Positions 21,536 to 33,800 of a stretch of DNA of 64,000 nt are shown here, piece after piece (within the stretch, counting starts at the first letter, position 1; each line of letters starts with the position of its first letter). Both the position numbers and the translations under genes were made by a program. Source of the DNA: Eutypa lata (lineage: Eukaryota; Ascomycota; Sordariomycetes; Xylariales; Diatrypaceae); the NCBI GenBank assembly GCA_022661535.1, contig JAKULF010000013.1, forward strand, positions 806,001 through 870,000. The letters run 5' to 3'. The notes beneath the pieces were generated by a model. It had not been told where the DNA came from. It ran no database searches and saw nothing but the letters and a program-made list of their open reading frames with translations.

Positions 21536-24500
21536 TCACCAAATCCTCTTCGAAACACCCATCTCATACCGGAAGACCCTCGCCAGACCATCATCGCCTC
21601 CTTTCCCACCAGGGCCACCACCGCCATCCCTAAACTTCTCCTCCGTCTTCCTCTCGCGCTCCCGCATACGCCTCAGCCCATCGGGATCATCCTCATAGAG
21701 CCAACGGCGGCGATCATCACCGACCTCGGTGGCGCCCCAGGGACCGATACGCTTGCTGCCCGGCTGGGCGAGCGGCTCTCCGCTGGCTTGCTGCTGCTGC
21801 TGCTGCTGCTCCTTATGCACCATGACAGCGTACCTCCGGCGCGCGTAGCGGAGCAGCACCATGCCGAGGACGAGCTTGACAATCAACAGCACCGTCCAGG
21901 CGAGAAAGAAGAAGAGTAACATGGTCAGGAGGGCGATGGCGTCGTCGGACGAGAGCGCCCAGAAGGATTTCGCGTGCGCTGCGGTACCGCTGCCGCCGCC
22001 GGTGGCATTGCCGAGAGGATCACCGTGCACGGACCGCCCCAGCGCGTTCCGGATGATGGTGTCCAGGCGCTCGAGCGCGGCGACCATAGCGGGCGAAGAG
22101 GGCGCGGAGGATTCGACGGATAGCTCCATGGTGGAGGTGGGGATCGGTGGGGGTAAGTAGGTCGACAGAAACATGTGGTAGATTTGCATGGAGGCGCGGA
22201 TGAAGAGGCAGGAGAGAGGGATCACTGGTAGGCCGATTCGTCTCGTGAGGGAAGGGGTACCGAAGGCCTTTTTGAATCGTGTTAGCGTTGCTATACATGC
22301 ATGTGAAGATTTGCGGAGTACTTACGTTGGTATAATAGTCCTTGCACAGGATGTCGAGCATCCTGTTGTAGACAGCAGGCCTGACGTTGTTGAACTTGTT
22401 GATGTAGGCATGTTTGATCCAGTCGACCAACATCTCAATACCGATTACGACAAAAAACGGTGAGAGGACCTCGCCCGAAAAGAGCCACGAGGGCCACACT
22501 GTGAAGCTGTGTGGCAGGATCGAGTTTGTATGAATAGGTCCAGGACCAGTAGAGCCATTGTCCAATTCACCCCCTGCTCCTGGCACGGACAGGCCTCCCA
22601 TTTCAATGATATTGCGCATACCGATGATGAGCAGAATGACCCATAACTGAAAACGCTCTACCACATCAGCACAAGTCAGTTGAAATAGGTTCTCCTTTTC
22701 TATCTTTTTGAATACCGCCCCTTTGATCTCGACGAATTGATTCGAGATTAAGAGAGTGAGCAAGGTATTTGAGTAGGAGTTCACTGCCACGTTCAGAGTT
22801 ATGACCTGGTAAAATAGGCATAACACGTGGATCACGTTATAGATCAACGACAGAACAAACATGCCAAAGGGTAGGAGAATCTTAGATCGTCCAGAACTAT
22901 TCCTAGATAGAGTCTCGGAGCTGAAAAGACACTCGATGACATCTTGTCCAATGGCTGCTAGAAGGCGGTCTCCAACCTGAGTCGAGCGTTAGCTGGTAGA
23001 GTATCAACAGTGTGCAGTTATGCTTACCTCGAGAATGTTGTAGATAACGTAAAGTTTCATCGAGGATTGCGCTCTAATAAAGTGATACATCCGACTAGCA
23101 TCAAGATTGATCAAAGCCAAGGAACTGCAGATAATGATGGCGCCCTGGAGCAGATCGGCTTTGTGGAAATGGGTTAAGTCCGAGGGCGTAGATTTTGTCC
23201 TCCGATGTCGAAATAAAGGCCGTATCGGGTGCTTAGGTGGATGAAGAACTCCGTTCCCCTTAGGACGCTGAGTGTCTAGAATAGTTGTTGTAGTCGAATC
23301 AGCATGGCTAGCATGACTGACATGACTAGCAGCACTATTCCCCCTGGGCCTACTCCTGCTGCGCTCAGTTTCACTGGCATGGTCGTTATTATCAATTCCT
23401 GCGCGTGACAATTTGCCCTTTCGTGCCCTCCGCCACAGTCTCCAGACGCCTTCCCAGACAAACCCAAATAGCCAGCGGGTCTCCTTCCAGATGACATGAC
23501 CCCACCATTTGATGAGAACCCAGAGCGCGATGCAGAATCGCATGGGCAAGATGGTGAAAGTATAAAGCCAGGCGTCGAGGCAAGCCAGGGCGCCGAAAAC
23601 CAGCAGCTTTTCTAGGTAAGCGGGTAAGAGCAGCATATTGAGCAACCGCTCAAACTTCACAGCGCTGGACTCGTATATCGCGTCAGCCGCATGGGATTGG
23701 TAGATATACAGCGGACTAGGCCGTTGACCTGCCAATTCGAGCTGCAGATGAGTTGGGAGAGACATTGGCGGAAGAGGTATGGGAGGGGCTATTGTCGATG
23801 CGGAAGCAGTAGTAGCTTCAACGGATTCAGCCTTTGAAGATGCCGAGGTTTTCGAAGGCCCCCTAGCTGATGCAGAAGTAGAGACACTGAGATTTAGGGG
23901 AGCAGGGCGCGCGAGGGGATTAAAGGAATTACGCCGTGCCGCGTTTATTATCGGTACCGAAGTGCTGGGAGTATGTGTTCTCCGGTTAATGGGAGGAGTG
24001 GATAGAGTCCGTATTGAAGCAGGTCGCCTAAACTCGGTAGCTGTCGTTGCAGAAATATCCTGTTCCACATTCAACGTGCCATTTCTCTGCGAACGCTGTT
24101 TCGGAATGGTTGGCGGACCGTTCTCCATCTGTTCTGCCATGCTGATGGGTTTATGAGAGCTCGACTCAACTACGCTTGCAGACATGGGGTAGTCTACTCC
24201 ATTCGGTTTCCGTAAAGTCGGTGTTGGGGGTACGATGGCGATAGGCAGAGACTCTGGAGCTGAAGTCAAGGCCTGCATCTGGGAAGCAGATAGTTTTCGA
24301 ACACTCTCGTGACTATCCCTCCTTGACGCTACGTTCGACTGTGTACGTGGCTTCTTAGGCTCGATTGGATTCGAATTTTGACTCGGATTTGATGTCGGGG
24401 TCGGTGTAGCTGAGGAAGCTTCGAGATCAGGAAAGGGGTCAGTCGCTAAGGATGAGGAGGATGATGTCCTTTTTGCCATGGCAGTCGTTGGTGGAGTTGT

Positions 24501-24692
24501 AAAGTATTCATGACTGTTCCGCTCTTGCCGCGGTTTCCTTGCTGGTATGTCCTTCCAGGGAGCGGTACCCTCTTTGTGTTCTTCTATAACATCATCCTCA
24601 TTCTCATCCTGTACTTCGATTTGCTCTTTTTCTTGCCATGTTTTATTATCACCGATACTCCCGTCCGACTCGATATGTAATCCCGGCATCAT
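21536..24692 (-). CDS. TAPT1/Emp65-family ER membrane protein
   Basis: Three exons (23028-24692, 22326-22976, 21536-22267) with phase-0 introns of 51 and 58 bp encode 1015 residues. The N-terminal ~330 residues are Ser/Thr/Pro-rich and probably disordered. The conserved domain follows: KFERLLNMLLLPAYLEKLLVFG, DLLQGAIIICSSL, the MYHFIRAQSSMKLYVIYNILE motif spanning the first splice site, then several hydrophobic helices and GIEMLVDWIKHAYINKFN. This pattern is that of TAPT1 (animals) and Emp65 (yeast), ER membrane proteins linked to protein quality control and, in animals, to ciliary and skeletal development. The C-terminus adds a last membrane segment and a charged Gln8-containing tail. The start is the first ATG after a TTG that opens the frame. 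An additional upstream exon cannot be excluded. Confidence 0.88.
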
Positions 24693-26574
24693 CAAGGCGC
24701 AATTGTCTTATGCATCTTTGGACGCATAATTCGTTAGAGATCAACGGGGGTTGGGTTGCCTTTGAAATCTGGTGATATCTTGAATATAGGTATGGAGGAT
24801 AAACGTCGTATACACTCTGAATCGTAGTTGTCTTGTAGATAGATTGCTTGCGCTTATCGGAGGTTGATGGGTGCTGATTGACGATAGTTAAGGTCGCCTT
24901 TAGCGGAAATGGCCACGCTAAGATCAACTCGCTAGCGTCATCCAAGACCCAAGGGTCTCCCCCTAAGCCTTGCAGCTAGACCGATGAAACAGATTCAGGA
25001 ATATGCAATTAAATGAGTTTAAGATTCGGATTACAACATGTTCTTTATTATATCCGTACTGAACCGTTACTAATGCATGTATGTCGCAGTCTGCACAATA
25101 CATACATAGTTAGCCTAATGTATCAACACATGCACGTTAACCATGTGCCATCCGATAACCATATCTGTGTAGGTAGGTACGTCATTTCCATGTGTATCAT
25201 CAAACATAGGTAGCACTCTTTCTCTAATTATCATAACATTTATTCATCCCTTATGTAACAAGACAGCTTCAATCTCCGGAGTCGGTACAGATATATAAAA
25301 TTACGCGACAAATTAGTTGAATACCTAACTATACAGCTGTGATGACTTGTTAACTCTAATGGTATCATGACGAGGCAAGTGAATATTGAAATTGAAAGAT
25401 GTATTTCACGTATTCTATCCAAGTAGTTATTATAGTGCGTCGTCTTATTTCGACCTAGTTGGCTTTGCCTATGACATACCAACTCGCAGGTTTGCTAACA
25501 CCCCTTCTACTCTTTATCAAGATCTCAAGGTTCTCTTGATTTTATCTAGATGATAACTATGTGGTGCACTTGCTGAAAAAGTATGGCTTAATTGTCCCAG
25601 CTCTGAACATGTAACCCTAACCCAAGGAGCCACTAATTGCGATATTATACTGGCTATTAGTTAAGGTATAACAAGCTATCTTCAGCATTGTATGAAGCTG
25701 GGGACTTGCTAGGCAAAAGCAAAGCTCAGACAAGCGCTAAGCAACGCCTTGATGATCCCTGCAAATTCCAAATATAGAAACTGTGAAGTTAAGGTTATGG
25801 GTCCAATCCGACTACTCCGAACCGGCCAATCAACAGACCTGCCATGAGAACATTATTATGGAGACTTATTATTAATACATATCCTGCCAGGCACCGTTCG
25901 CACTCAGGTCCAGCCTCATAACCAACAGGCAGCACTAGAAGAGAAAGTCAGCCCTAGGAACCGGCAAACATGGAAGGGTAAATCGACATGTGCATGCTAA
26001 TCTCCATAAACCTTGTTTCGGGTGAGATCATGTAGATCTCGTCTCTTCCTCTACACTATCTATCTAGCCTTACCTTTATTCAGCTTCAGCTAGATACCCA
26101 CCCAACCCGCCAGCCAGCGTGGCTGAGGGAAGAGTCCGAATATGCAGTCCACGGGCTCGGAGGTCCACATCTAGTCTACTGGGACTCCTTATTCTGACGT
26201 CCGCGGCCGCATCTTCAAGAGCTGCTAGGTTATCACGGTCCCGGGAATCAGCTAAGGCACTTGGTTTAATTTCGGCAGTGGGCTAAGTAGACTATATCGG
26301 ACTGCATCTGAGCCTCGCTGCAGCTAGCGCGAGACTTTTCATCGACACTATGTATGTCGGAAGCTGTATAGCTACCCAGCTGGGTTTTAAAGGGCATAAG
26401 CAAAGACCATATATAGAGCTATGTGCGTTTCTCTCTTAGAGTGGTCCATATTGGTAGATACCATCATCGTCATCATCATCTTCTTCTTCTTCTTCAAGCC
26501 TTGGAGTCGAGAGCTTGCTTACTTAGTTAATCTATAATTCAATAATCTTTTTCACGGACTCCATTATCGCAATA
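24693..26574. other. Divergent intergenic region
   Basis: About 1.9 kb between divergent genes. AT-rich, with a GTAGGTAGGTAC cluster near 25170 and a CAT/TTC microsatellite at ~26463-26496 just upstream of the hydrolase gene. No gene was recognised. Confidence 0.55.
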
Positions 26575-28423
26575 ATGCTATCACCATATCTAGCCTTGGC
26601 GGGCATTCTACCCGTTGCTCTCGCAGCAGTAAACGGCGCCTGTCCACCCCTGGGCCCCGTCCTCCCCGCGCCCACGAACCCATCATCGCACGAGGCGGTG
26701 CAGTCCGCCGTAGCGAGCTTCGAGGACGCCTTCAAGCAGAACATCACCGCGGCGCTCAACGCAACGGGCATCTCGGTGGCTCTCCAGTCGATCCACGAGG
26801 AGTCGCCGATCCTCGAGCTTCACCACACGCCAGCGTACCTGAACCCCAACGGCACGCACGAGATCGACGCGAACTCCGTCTACCGCCTCGGCAGCATCTC
26901 CAAGATCTTCGCGGTCTTGTCTGTGCTGAAGCTGTGCGACGTCAAGTTCGACGACCCCGTCACCAAGTACGTTCCTGAGCTCCGCCTGCTCAGGGGCGAG
27001 ACGTCGGAGGCCGATGACATTACCGCTGTGCAGTGGGATCAGGTTACTATTGGATCTCTCGCGTCCCATATGAGCGGTATTGGAACAGATTGTAAGTCTT
27101 TTTTTCTTCATCAATTTTATTTGGGTATCGCATTGCATCTGTAAGTCGGTCCAATTCCATTAGACGTTGCTAACAACGAATGTGTGACTAGTGGTGGCCG
27201 ACCTCGCTACTGTCATGTCCGGCGTCCCAGGATCATGGACGGAACTCGGGCTCCCCGAGCTCAACAAGACGCTTCTCCCGAACTGCGCCGGCGTCCTCGG
27301 GCTCCCATCCTGCAACCGAGCGCAGTTCTTCCGCGACTTCGGCAAGCGGCACCCGGTATACGCGCCGTTCACGACGCCCGTGTACTCGAACGCAGCCAGC
27401 TCGATCCTGAGCTTCGTAGTGGAGGCCGCGGTGTCCGACAACAGCACGTACGCTGGCTTCGTGCAGAGCGAGATCTTCGCGCCGCTCGGCATGACCAACA
27501 CGACGATCCACTCCGGGCCCGAGCAGGACGCGTGGGGCTTCATCCCGCTCGGCGAGACCTGGTGGGGCGGCAGCCTCGGGTACGAGGACGCCGCCGGCGG
27601 GTTCTACTCCAACACGGCGGACCTGCTGCGCTTCGGGGCCGGTATCCTCAAGCACGAGATCTTGGACGGCGCGGCGACCCGCAAGTGGATGAAGCCGGTC
27701 GCGTCGACGTCGTCGAGCGGGTTGGCGATGGGTGCCCCCTGGGAGATCCTGCGCTCGACGACCGCGACGGCCGATGGCCGCCTCGTGGAGTTCTACTGCA
27801 AGGCCGGCAACCTGAACACGTATAACAACATGCTGTGCCTGATTCCTGACTACGACCTCGTGCTGACGATCCTGTCCGGAGGCGCGGAGTCCAACAACCG
27901 TCTCGTCGACGGCACGCTCTCGGCTGTCGTCAAGGCGCTACTGCCGGCTGTCGAGGCCGCGGGCCGATCGCAGGCTGCCACGCTCATCGCCGGCACCTAC
28001 GGCGACGATGCGACGAACTCGAGCGTCACGCTGTCGGTTGACGAAGCGGGTCCCGGGTTCGAGGTCTCCGAGTGGATCGTCCGTGGCGTTGACGTGATCG
28101 CCAACTACGCCGGGTACGGGGCGCTGTCTTCGTCGCCCACTAAGGATGTTACCGTGAATGTACGTCTATACCCAACAAACCTAGAATCGGGGTCGCGGAC
28201 GGCCTGGCGCGCTGTGTTTGACGTCGGAAAACCCGAGGAGATCGCGGAGTACGAGGATGCTATGTTCTGGCCGAATGCCGGCTGTGCCACTTGGGGCAAG
28301 ATGGATCGGTTCGTGTATCAGTTTCGGTCGATCGATGAGTTCGCTATCGAGACCGATGAGGATGGCAAGGGCTCTGCGATCACACTGCATGGCTTCCAGG
28401 TGGACTTAAAGAAGAAGGCTTGA
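26575..28423 (+). CDS. Secreted serine beta-lactamase-like hydrolase (ARB_00930-like)
   Basis: Two exons (26575-27091 and 27192-28423) and a 100-bp intron (GTAAGT ... ACTAG) give 582 residues. A signal peptide spans ~1-20. The penicillin-binding/class C fold is shown by S107-I-S-K110 (nucleophile and general base) and Y237-S-N in VYSNAAS. A KAG in YCKAGNLN may serve as the third active-site element. The C-terminal ~160 residues form the extra beta domain seen in fungal ARB_00930-type homologs. Such enzymes are serine esterases, peptidases or lactone hydrolases and are rarely true beta-lactamases, so the substrate is unknown. The coding sequence is much richer in G+C than its flanks. It faces the metallo-beta-lactamase-fold gene tail-to-tail. 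Confidence 0.87.
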
Positions 28424-28745
28424 ATGTAGACGTGAGTGTCTGATTGCATGATTGAGGCTTGAATAGCGGTGTACTTCATTGTATATATTAGAGGTTATAT
28501 TTCATATCATTGTAGAATTTCTAACAATGTTTATTATCTCCATGTTTGAAAGCTTAAGCTTTCGCTACAAAGCGTTATACCAAAATGGGCTATCGGTTTA
28601 AGAACCACACATGCGACAAGACTTAATGATACTGTTCGAAATTGGATAAATTGGACACTGATTCGTCGCATAGGACCATAAGGGCGGGCAAATACACAGT
28701 CACTTCCCCAATTATTCCTCTTTCACCCCTATTTAATTGGAGTAC
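28424..28745. other. Short convergent spacer
   Basis: A 322-bp AT-rich spacer between convergent hydrolase genes. It includes an imperfect palindrome around 28550-28562 (AAGCTTAAGCTTT), which may contribute to 3'-end formation. Nothing else was seen. Confidence 0.45.
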
Positions 28746-29900
28746 TTACGCCTCTTCAAAATCCCTCAGAAACCTCCAATACGCCTCCCTTTTCCACCCC
28801 ATCTCCCTCCATTGCTTAGCATCCTTAGGGTAAAAATCCACAATGTCGAGTAGGGTGCCATCGTGGGCCGCGATGACAAAAACATTATCCTGTGCGTCGA
28901 AGTCTCGAAGCATCCCGACGCTTCGCTGTGCCTCCTCGTGGTCGTCTGAGTACTCCCTCTGCCACTCCAGAAACGGACCCCGCCAGCGGTCTTCATCCCG
29001 GGCGTACCGTCTGTTTCGCTGTGCGTAGAGCTCCCCGGGACAGACGCAGTCCCCATTCGAGAACGGCGCCCGACGCGGGTCCGGCGCAATCGAGTCTGGG
29101 ATCGGCACGAGCTCGTTTGGCTTGTATTCTCCACCATGATGGGTCACGTCGCCACCCATGAGAATGAACTCATCTTTGGGGGTCGACGAGTTAGAGTCAG
29201 CGGCCGCTAGCTTCGTGCGCGCGAGCCCGCACAGGTGATCGTGTGTATGGCCTGGCGAGTGCAAGACATAGAAAGACCCATCACCGAACCAATCGAGAGC
29301 CTTCCACCCACCGACACGGGTTTTCATAGCGCGAACGTCAGTCGTGAAGTCGAGTTCGACAAGGTTGCGGTTCTCCCACGCCGAGGACGCGCAGGGCGAG
29401 TCCTTGTCCTGCGGGTAGCCCGCGCCCACTATCTTCCGGAACCCGGGTCCCACGACGAGGTTCGTAGAGGGCGGGAAGACGGACGGGTCGCCGGTGTGGT
29501 CATAGTGGTAGTGCGACCAGATTATGTCCTTGATGGACCGCAGGTCCACGTTGTTCTCCTCGAGGATGTCGCTTACGTTCTTGGTCACCTGCAAGTCGAC
29601 TCCCTCGAACTTCGCGAGGATCGCGGGTGTGTGGTCCGATATGTCCTTGCGCATGCCGAGGTCGAAGACCAGCTTGTCGCCGGAGGGCTCATGTTCGACT
29701 AGGAAGGCATATGAGGGTCCGAGGAAGGTGTCGAATCCCCTTACTTTGGGTTCGAAGAGCTCAGTTGCAGGGAGCCCGCCTAGCCTGCTCGTAGTGTCGA
29801 TGATGCTGACCTTCACAGTTTTGGTTGATGGTGGTAAATCTATCTGAGGCAGAGGCACTCCATGTGGCATGATATGGCCTGTTTTAGAGTTCAACGTCAT
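28746..29900 (-). CDS. Metallo-beta-lactamase-fold hydrolase
   Basis: A single exon of 384 codons starting at ATG 29900; the frame is open further upstream but only to a TTG, which is not accepted as a fungal start. The metal-binding motif H130-Y-H132-Y-D134-H135 is intact. Further ligands are His218 in HSPGHTHDH, Asp251 in GGDVTHHG and a late His in IAAHDGT, so a binuclear zinc site is expected. The fold covers lactonases, thioesterase-like enzymes and glyoxalase-II relatives. This sequence resembles the fungal branch often described as AhlD/lactonase-like. No signal peptide is present, so it is likely cytosolic. The substrate is unknown. Confidence 0.88.
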   Translation of the reverse strand: MTLNSKTGHIMPHGVPLPQIDLPPSTKTVKVSIIDTTSRLGGLPATELFEPKVRGFDTFLGPSYAFLVEHEPSGDKLVFDLGMRKDISDHTPAILAKFEGVDLQVTKNVSDILEENNVDLRSIKDIIWSHYHYDHTGDPSVFPPSTNLVVGPGFRKIVGAGYPQDKDSPCASSAWENRNLVELDFTTDVRAMKTRVGGWKALDWFGDGSFYVLHSPGHTHDHLCGLARTKLAAADSNSSTPKDEFILMGGDVTHHGGEYKPNELVPIPDSIAPDPRRAPFSNGDCVCPGELYAQRNRRYARDEDRWRGPFLEWQREYSDDHEEAQRSVGMLRDFDAQDNVFVIAAHDGTLLDIVDFYPKDAKQWREMGWKREAYWRFLRDFEEA

Positions 29901-30855
29901 TGTAGCACTTAGTAAAAGTTGATAAGGGTAAAATACTAACGGTGTAAGGTCGTATGGATAATCTCGAGTTAATATATTAGGGGCCGCATTTGATAAACAT
30001 ACGTTATTCGGATTTCGATGATATAAAGCTGGGCGGAAAGTCAATCCTGTAATCTACAATTTACATAAGAATCCCGACTACTTATGACACCTGATTGTCT
30101 GAGTAGCAAGTTGGACTCGCTGAGACACCAAGCCGATTTGGCTCGTCCGGGCTGACGGCAGTACGTGCATCATGAGAAGATATACTTATGCAGCAGTGAA
30201 TTAAGAACCCGAATTGAACGTTAGGAACAGTTACATTACCAACACTGCCTCTCGATCTTTATCTTACTTGTATGTCCGCATGTGCAGCACTAGTAGATTG
30301 TATGAAAGTACAAGTAGGACATATTTGTTAGTAATAGCAAATTGACAGACCAACGCTGCTGTGTCGCTAGGTCTTAAAGGAGATTTGTATGTTCACAAAT
30401 CATCGTGAGCACGGGAAGCATTAGTATGATACAGTGCAAATAATTAAGCAGTATCCTAAAAAAGATAATTGGGTCTAACCTACTGTGTAGTGCTTTAATA
30501 TAGTTAGCATATCACAATTATCACACAAAGGAGAGAAGGGGAATCCTGAAATGAAATGCTGAAGGAAAACCTGACATTATCGAGGGCGCATCGTATACCT
30601 ATTTGTGCCCGGAGATGAATAAGCATAATAATACATTGATAATAGACAAAACCCCATTAGTGATCATTAAATAAGTCCGAAGCGGTGCTTTCCGACCCGC
30701 CCGATTCCCGACCCTACCCACCCCGGTCTATCTATCCTATTACAAAGCAGAAACCCCTGAATAACAAATTGAACATTTTCTCGAAATAAACTTGTACGCC
30801 CGCCCCAGTTTCATGAGGTCTCGTTTCGTTCTATCATACCATGATGGTTGGCACT
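29901..30855. other. Intergenic region
   Basis: About 0.95 kb, AT-rich, between two minus-strand genes. No coding or RNA-gene signal was recognised. Confidence 0.55.
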
Positions 30856-33800
30856 TCAAGCCATTGCCGCGAAAGTGGGCTGGCCTGGCACCCAGGAAAG
30901 CGAAGTGGTGACGCAGAACTCGTTAGCAGGGCTCGCGTCGAGAGGGAAGATACCATCTGACTGAGGCACGCTGCCATCACCGCCAGTTGGGACACCGGTT
31001 GGAGGACCAGTTGTCGCGCCACCGGTTCCAGTGCCACCAGCAGTACCAGTGCCACCAGCAGTTCCAGTGCCACCAGCAGTTCCAGTGCCACCAGGGGTTG
31101 TAGTGGCACCGCCCGTACCCGTAGGGCCAGTACCCGGGCCAGAAGTCGAGGGAGTCGGGCCGACGATGATAGTGCCGCCGCCGCCGCCACTTGGAAGTGG
31201 GTTGATCTGGCCGTCCACACATTGGGAAGCTAATGGATAATAGTTAGCACGCAATTCAGTACAAGAAACCGTACTAAGTAGAATAACTTACCTTGGTATA
31301 CAACAAGACTGGCTGGTGTACAAGCGGGAGGTCGGGTGCTCGGGTCACCGAACGTGATGTAGACTTGGCCCGAGGCACCGCTGCAGAAGCCGGCCTCGCC
31401 ACCGAAGAATGCATCGTTGAACCAATGGAGCGTGCCGTCGACGAGGGCGAAAGTCCGCGAGATTGTACCATTGGGCGAGACAGCGAACTCCATGAAGTCC
31501 ACTCCAGCGTCGGTGCGCACCTGCTCATCACCAGCGACGAGCTGTCCGTCGAGAACCTGGAACGTCTGAGCCTGGTCGCAAGAAGGCGGGTTGACGGGGC
31601 CGGCACCACCGACGAAGCCGTCGGTGTTGGATCCCTGGCGCCGGCTGAACCACGAAGCCAGCCCGCGCTTGGTCGAGTTGCCTGGCTGGCCCACCCCGGT
31701 TGTGACGCCGAGAATGAGGGGTGTGTCGGGCATATCCGTGATGGTTGGGGAAGGCCCGGAGCTGCTGGACGATGATGCGGCACCGCCGGGTGTCGTGCCT
31801 GAAGCTCCACCGCCACCGCCGGACGGACCGCTGGGGTTGCCGGAGGGTCCGCCGGGACCTGGAGATGTCGCGCTGCCGCTCGGTCCTTCGGAGTCCGTGC
31901 CAGTTGGATTACCAGGACTGGTGGATTCAGTACCGACCGGGCCGGTAGCAGTGCCGACCGGACCAGTTTCAGTGCCGACTGGGCCAGTAGCAGTACCGAC
32001 TGGGCCAGTTTCGGTGACGGGTCCAGTTTCGGTGCCGAAAGGACCGGTAGGCTCGGTACCGATAGGCCCAGTACCACTAGGACCAGTACCACTTGGATCA
32101 GTTGCAGTGCCGACTGGTCCAGTTTCGGTGACTGGTCCAGTTTCAGTGCCGATAGGACCAGTACCGACTGGTCCAGTTTCGGTGTCGATTGGGCCAGTAG
32201 GCTCAGTACCGATAGGCCCAGTACCAATAGGCCCAGTACCACTTGGACCAGTTGCAGTGCCGACTGGTCCAGTTTCAGTACCGATTGGGCCAGTAGCAGT
32301 GCCGATAGGACCGGTACCACTAGGGCCAGTAGCAGTACCAACAGGGCCAGTTTCAGTGCCAACTGGACCGGTAGCAGTACCGACTGGGCCGGTTTCGGTG
32401 ACGGGTCCAGTTTCGGTGCCGAAAGGACCGGTAGGCTCAGTACCGATAGGCCCAGTGCCACTAGGACCAGTTGCAGTGCCGACAGGACCGGTAGCAGTGC
32501 CGACAGAACCAGTTTCAGTGCCAACTGGGCCAGTAGCAGTGCCGACCGGACCAGTTTCGGTGCCAATAGGACCGGTAGACCCGGTGCCGATAGGGCCAGT
32601 GGAAGATCCACTTGGGCCACCCGGTCCATCAGAATTACCAGGTCCAGTGCCCACCGGGGTCGTCTGGCTACCAGAAACCGATGGCCCAGTTCCGGCCGGC
32701 GTGCTTGGCCCCGTACCGACAGGGGTGGTTTGAGTACCGCCTGGGTTTGATCCTCCACCAGTGGAAGTTGTCTGGCTGCCTCCTGGTATCGACGTCTGAC
32801 TACCGCTAGCTGTTGATGAAGCACCTGGAGGACCTGAAGCACCTGAACGGTTATTAGCGCACAAAGTTCATCTTACTTCGTATATGTGATGGGGAAACTT
32901 ACTGGGGGTGGAAGTCGTGCCATCTGGAAACTTGATGACGGCCTGACTGGATGGTACAGCGATGATGATGTCAACATACGAATCGCCCGGTGCAACAAGA
33001 GCTACACCGCCACCACATATCTGAGCGCTGTCCTCCGGACAGGGGATATCAGCGCGCGATCTCGGCTCATCCGTCAAGCTGGGGAAGTTCGGCTCGTTTC
33101 CACACATGCAATCACCGGCAAGGTTCTCCGACAGCCTGAAGCCCAGCTCAGCGCATACCGTAGCGCAGCTCGACGCGCTACCGGCTGCTTCGGCGTCTAC
33201 TGGTACTTCGGAGTTTCCTGAAAAGGGGCTCTTGATTCCCGACCCGGAGGCGGGGTTGACGAGGTAGGTCCCGAAGTACTGGACGACGTATTCGACTGGG
33301 GTGTTCGCGTCCGTGTCTGGGTCGACCATATTGAACGTGGTGAGGATCGCCTCCCCATCGGGCACAATGTCGGTGTCGAAGATGTCGGCAAACGCGCGTC
33401 TTGCCCGCGATACGGCCGTGAATGTAGGTGTGGCTGCCAGCCCGTCACTGGTTGGGTTCGATGAAACGCTAGAAGCAGGCGTGGCGGTGGTGCTGCTGCT
33501 TCCTGTGTTTCCAGCGCCCGGACCGTTGGTCGTGGTCGATGAGCTTCCGCCGTTGCCCGCACCACTTGAGCTAGAGCCCGTGTTGCCAGGACCGACGATC
33601 GCGCTACTGGAACTTCCCGTGTTTCCGGGGTTTCCAGCACTGGAGGTACTGCTTCCACCGTTGCCTGAGCCTGGACTGCTGCTACTTGTACCGGCACTGG
33701 AGGTAGATGACCCGCCGGCACCTGAACTCGTCGTTGCTGAGCTTCCCGTGCCTGAGGCCGACGAAGTCGAACTAGAACTGCCGGAATCTCCTGAAATAGA

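Noticed and set aside
27184..27825. Overlapping Arg-rich frame within the serine hydrolase exon
   Set aside because: Alternative-frame shadow of a GC-rich exon; the hydrolase frame carries the SxxK and YxN motifs.
29901..30044. N-terminal extension of the metallo-hydrolase
   Set aside because: The extra frame begins at TTG. The ATG at 29900 leaves the conserved domain complete.
31591..32733. 380-codon open frame antisense to the WSC gene
   Set aside because: It lies wholly opposite the TGP-repeat exon, has mirrored low-complexity composition and no domain. It is best explained as a by-product of repeat codon use.
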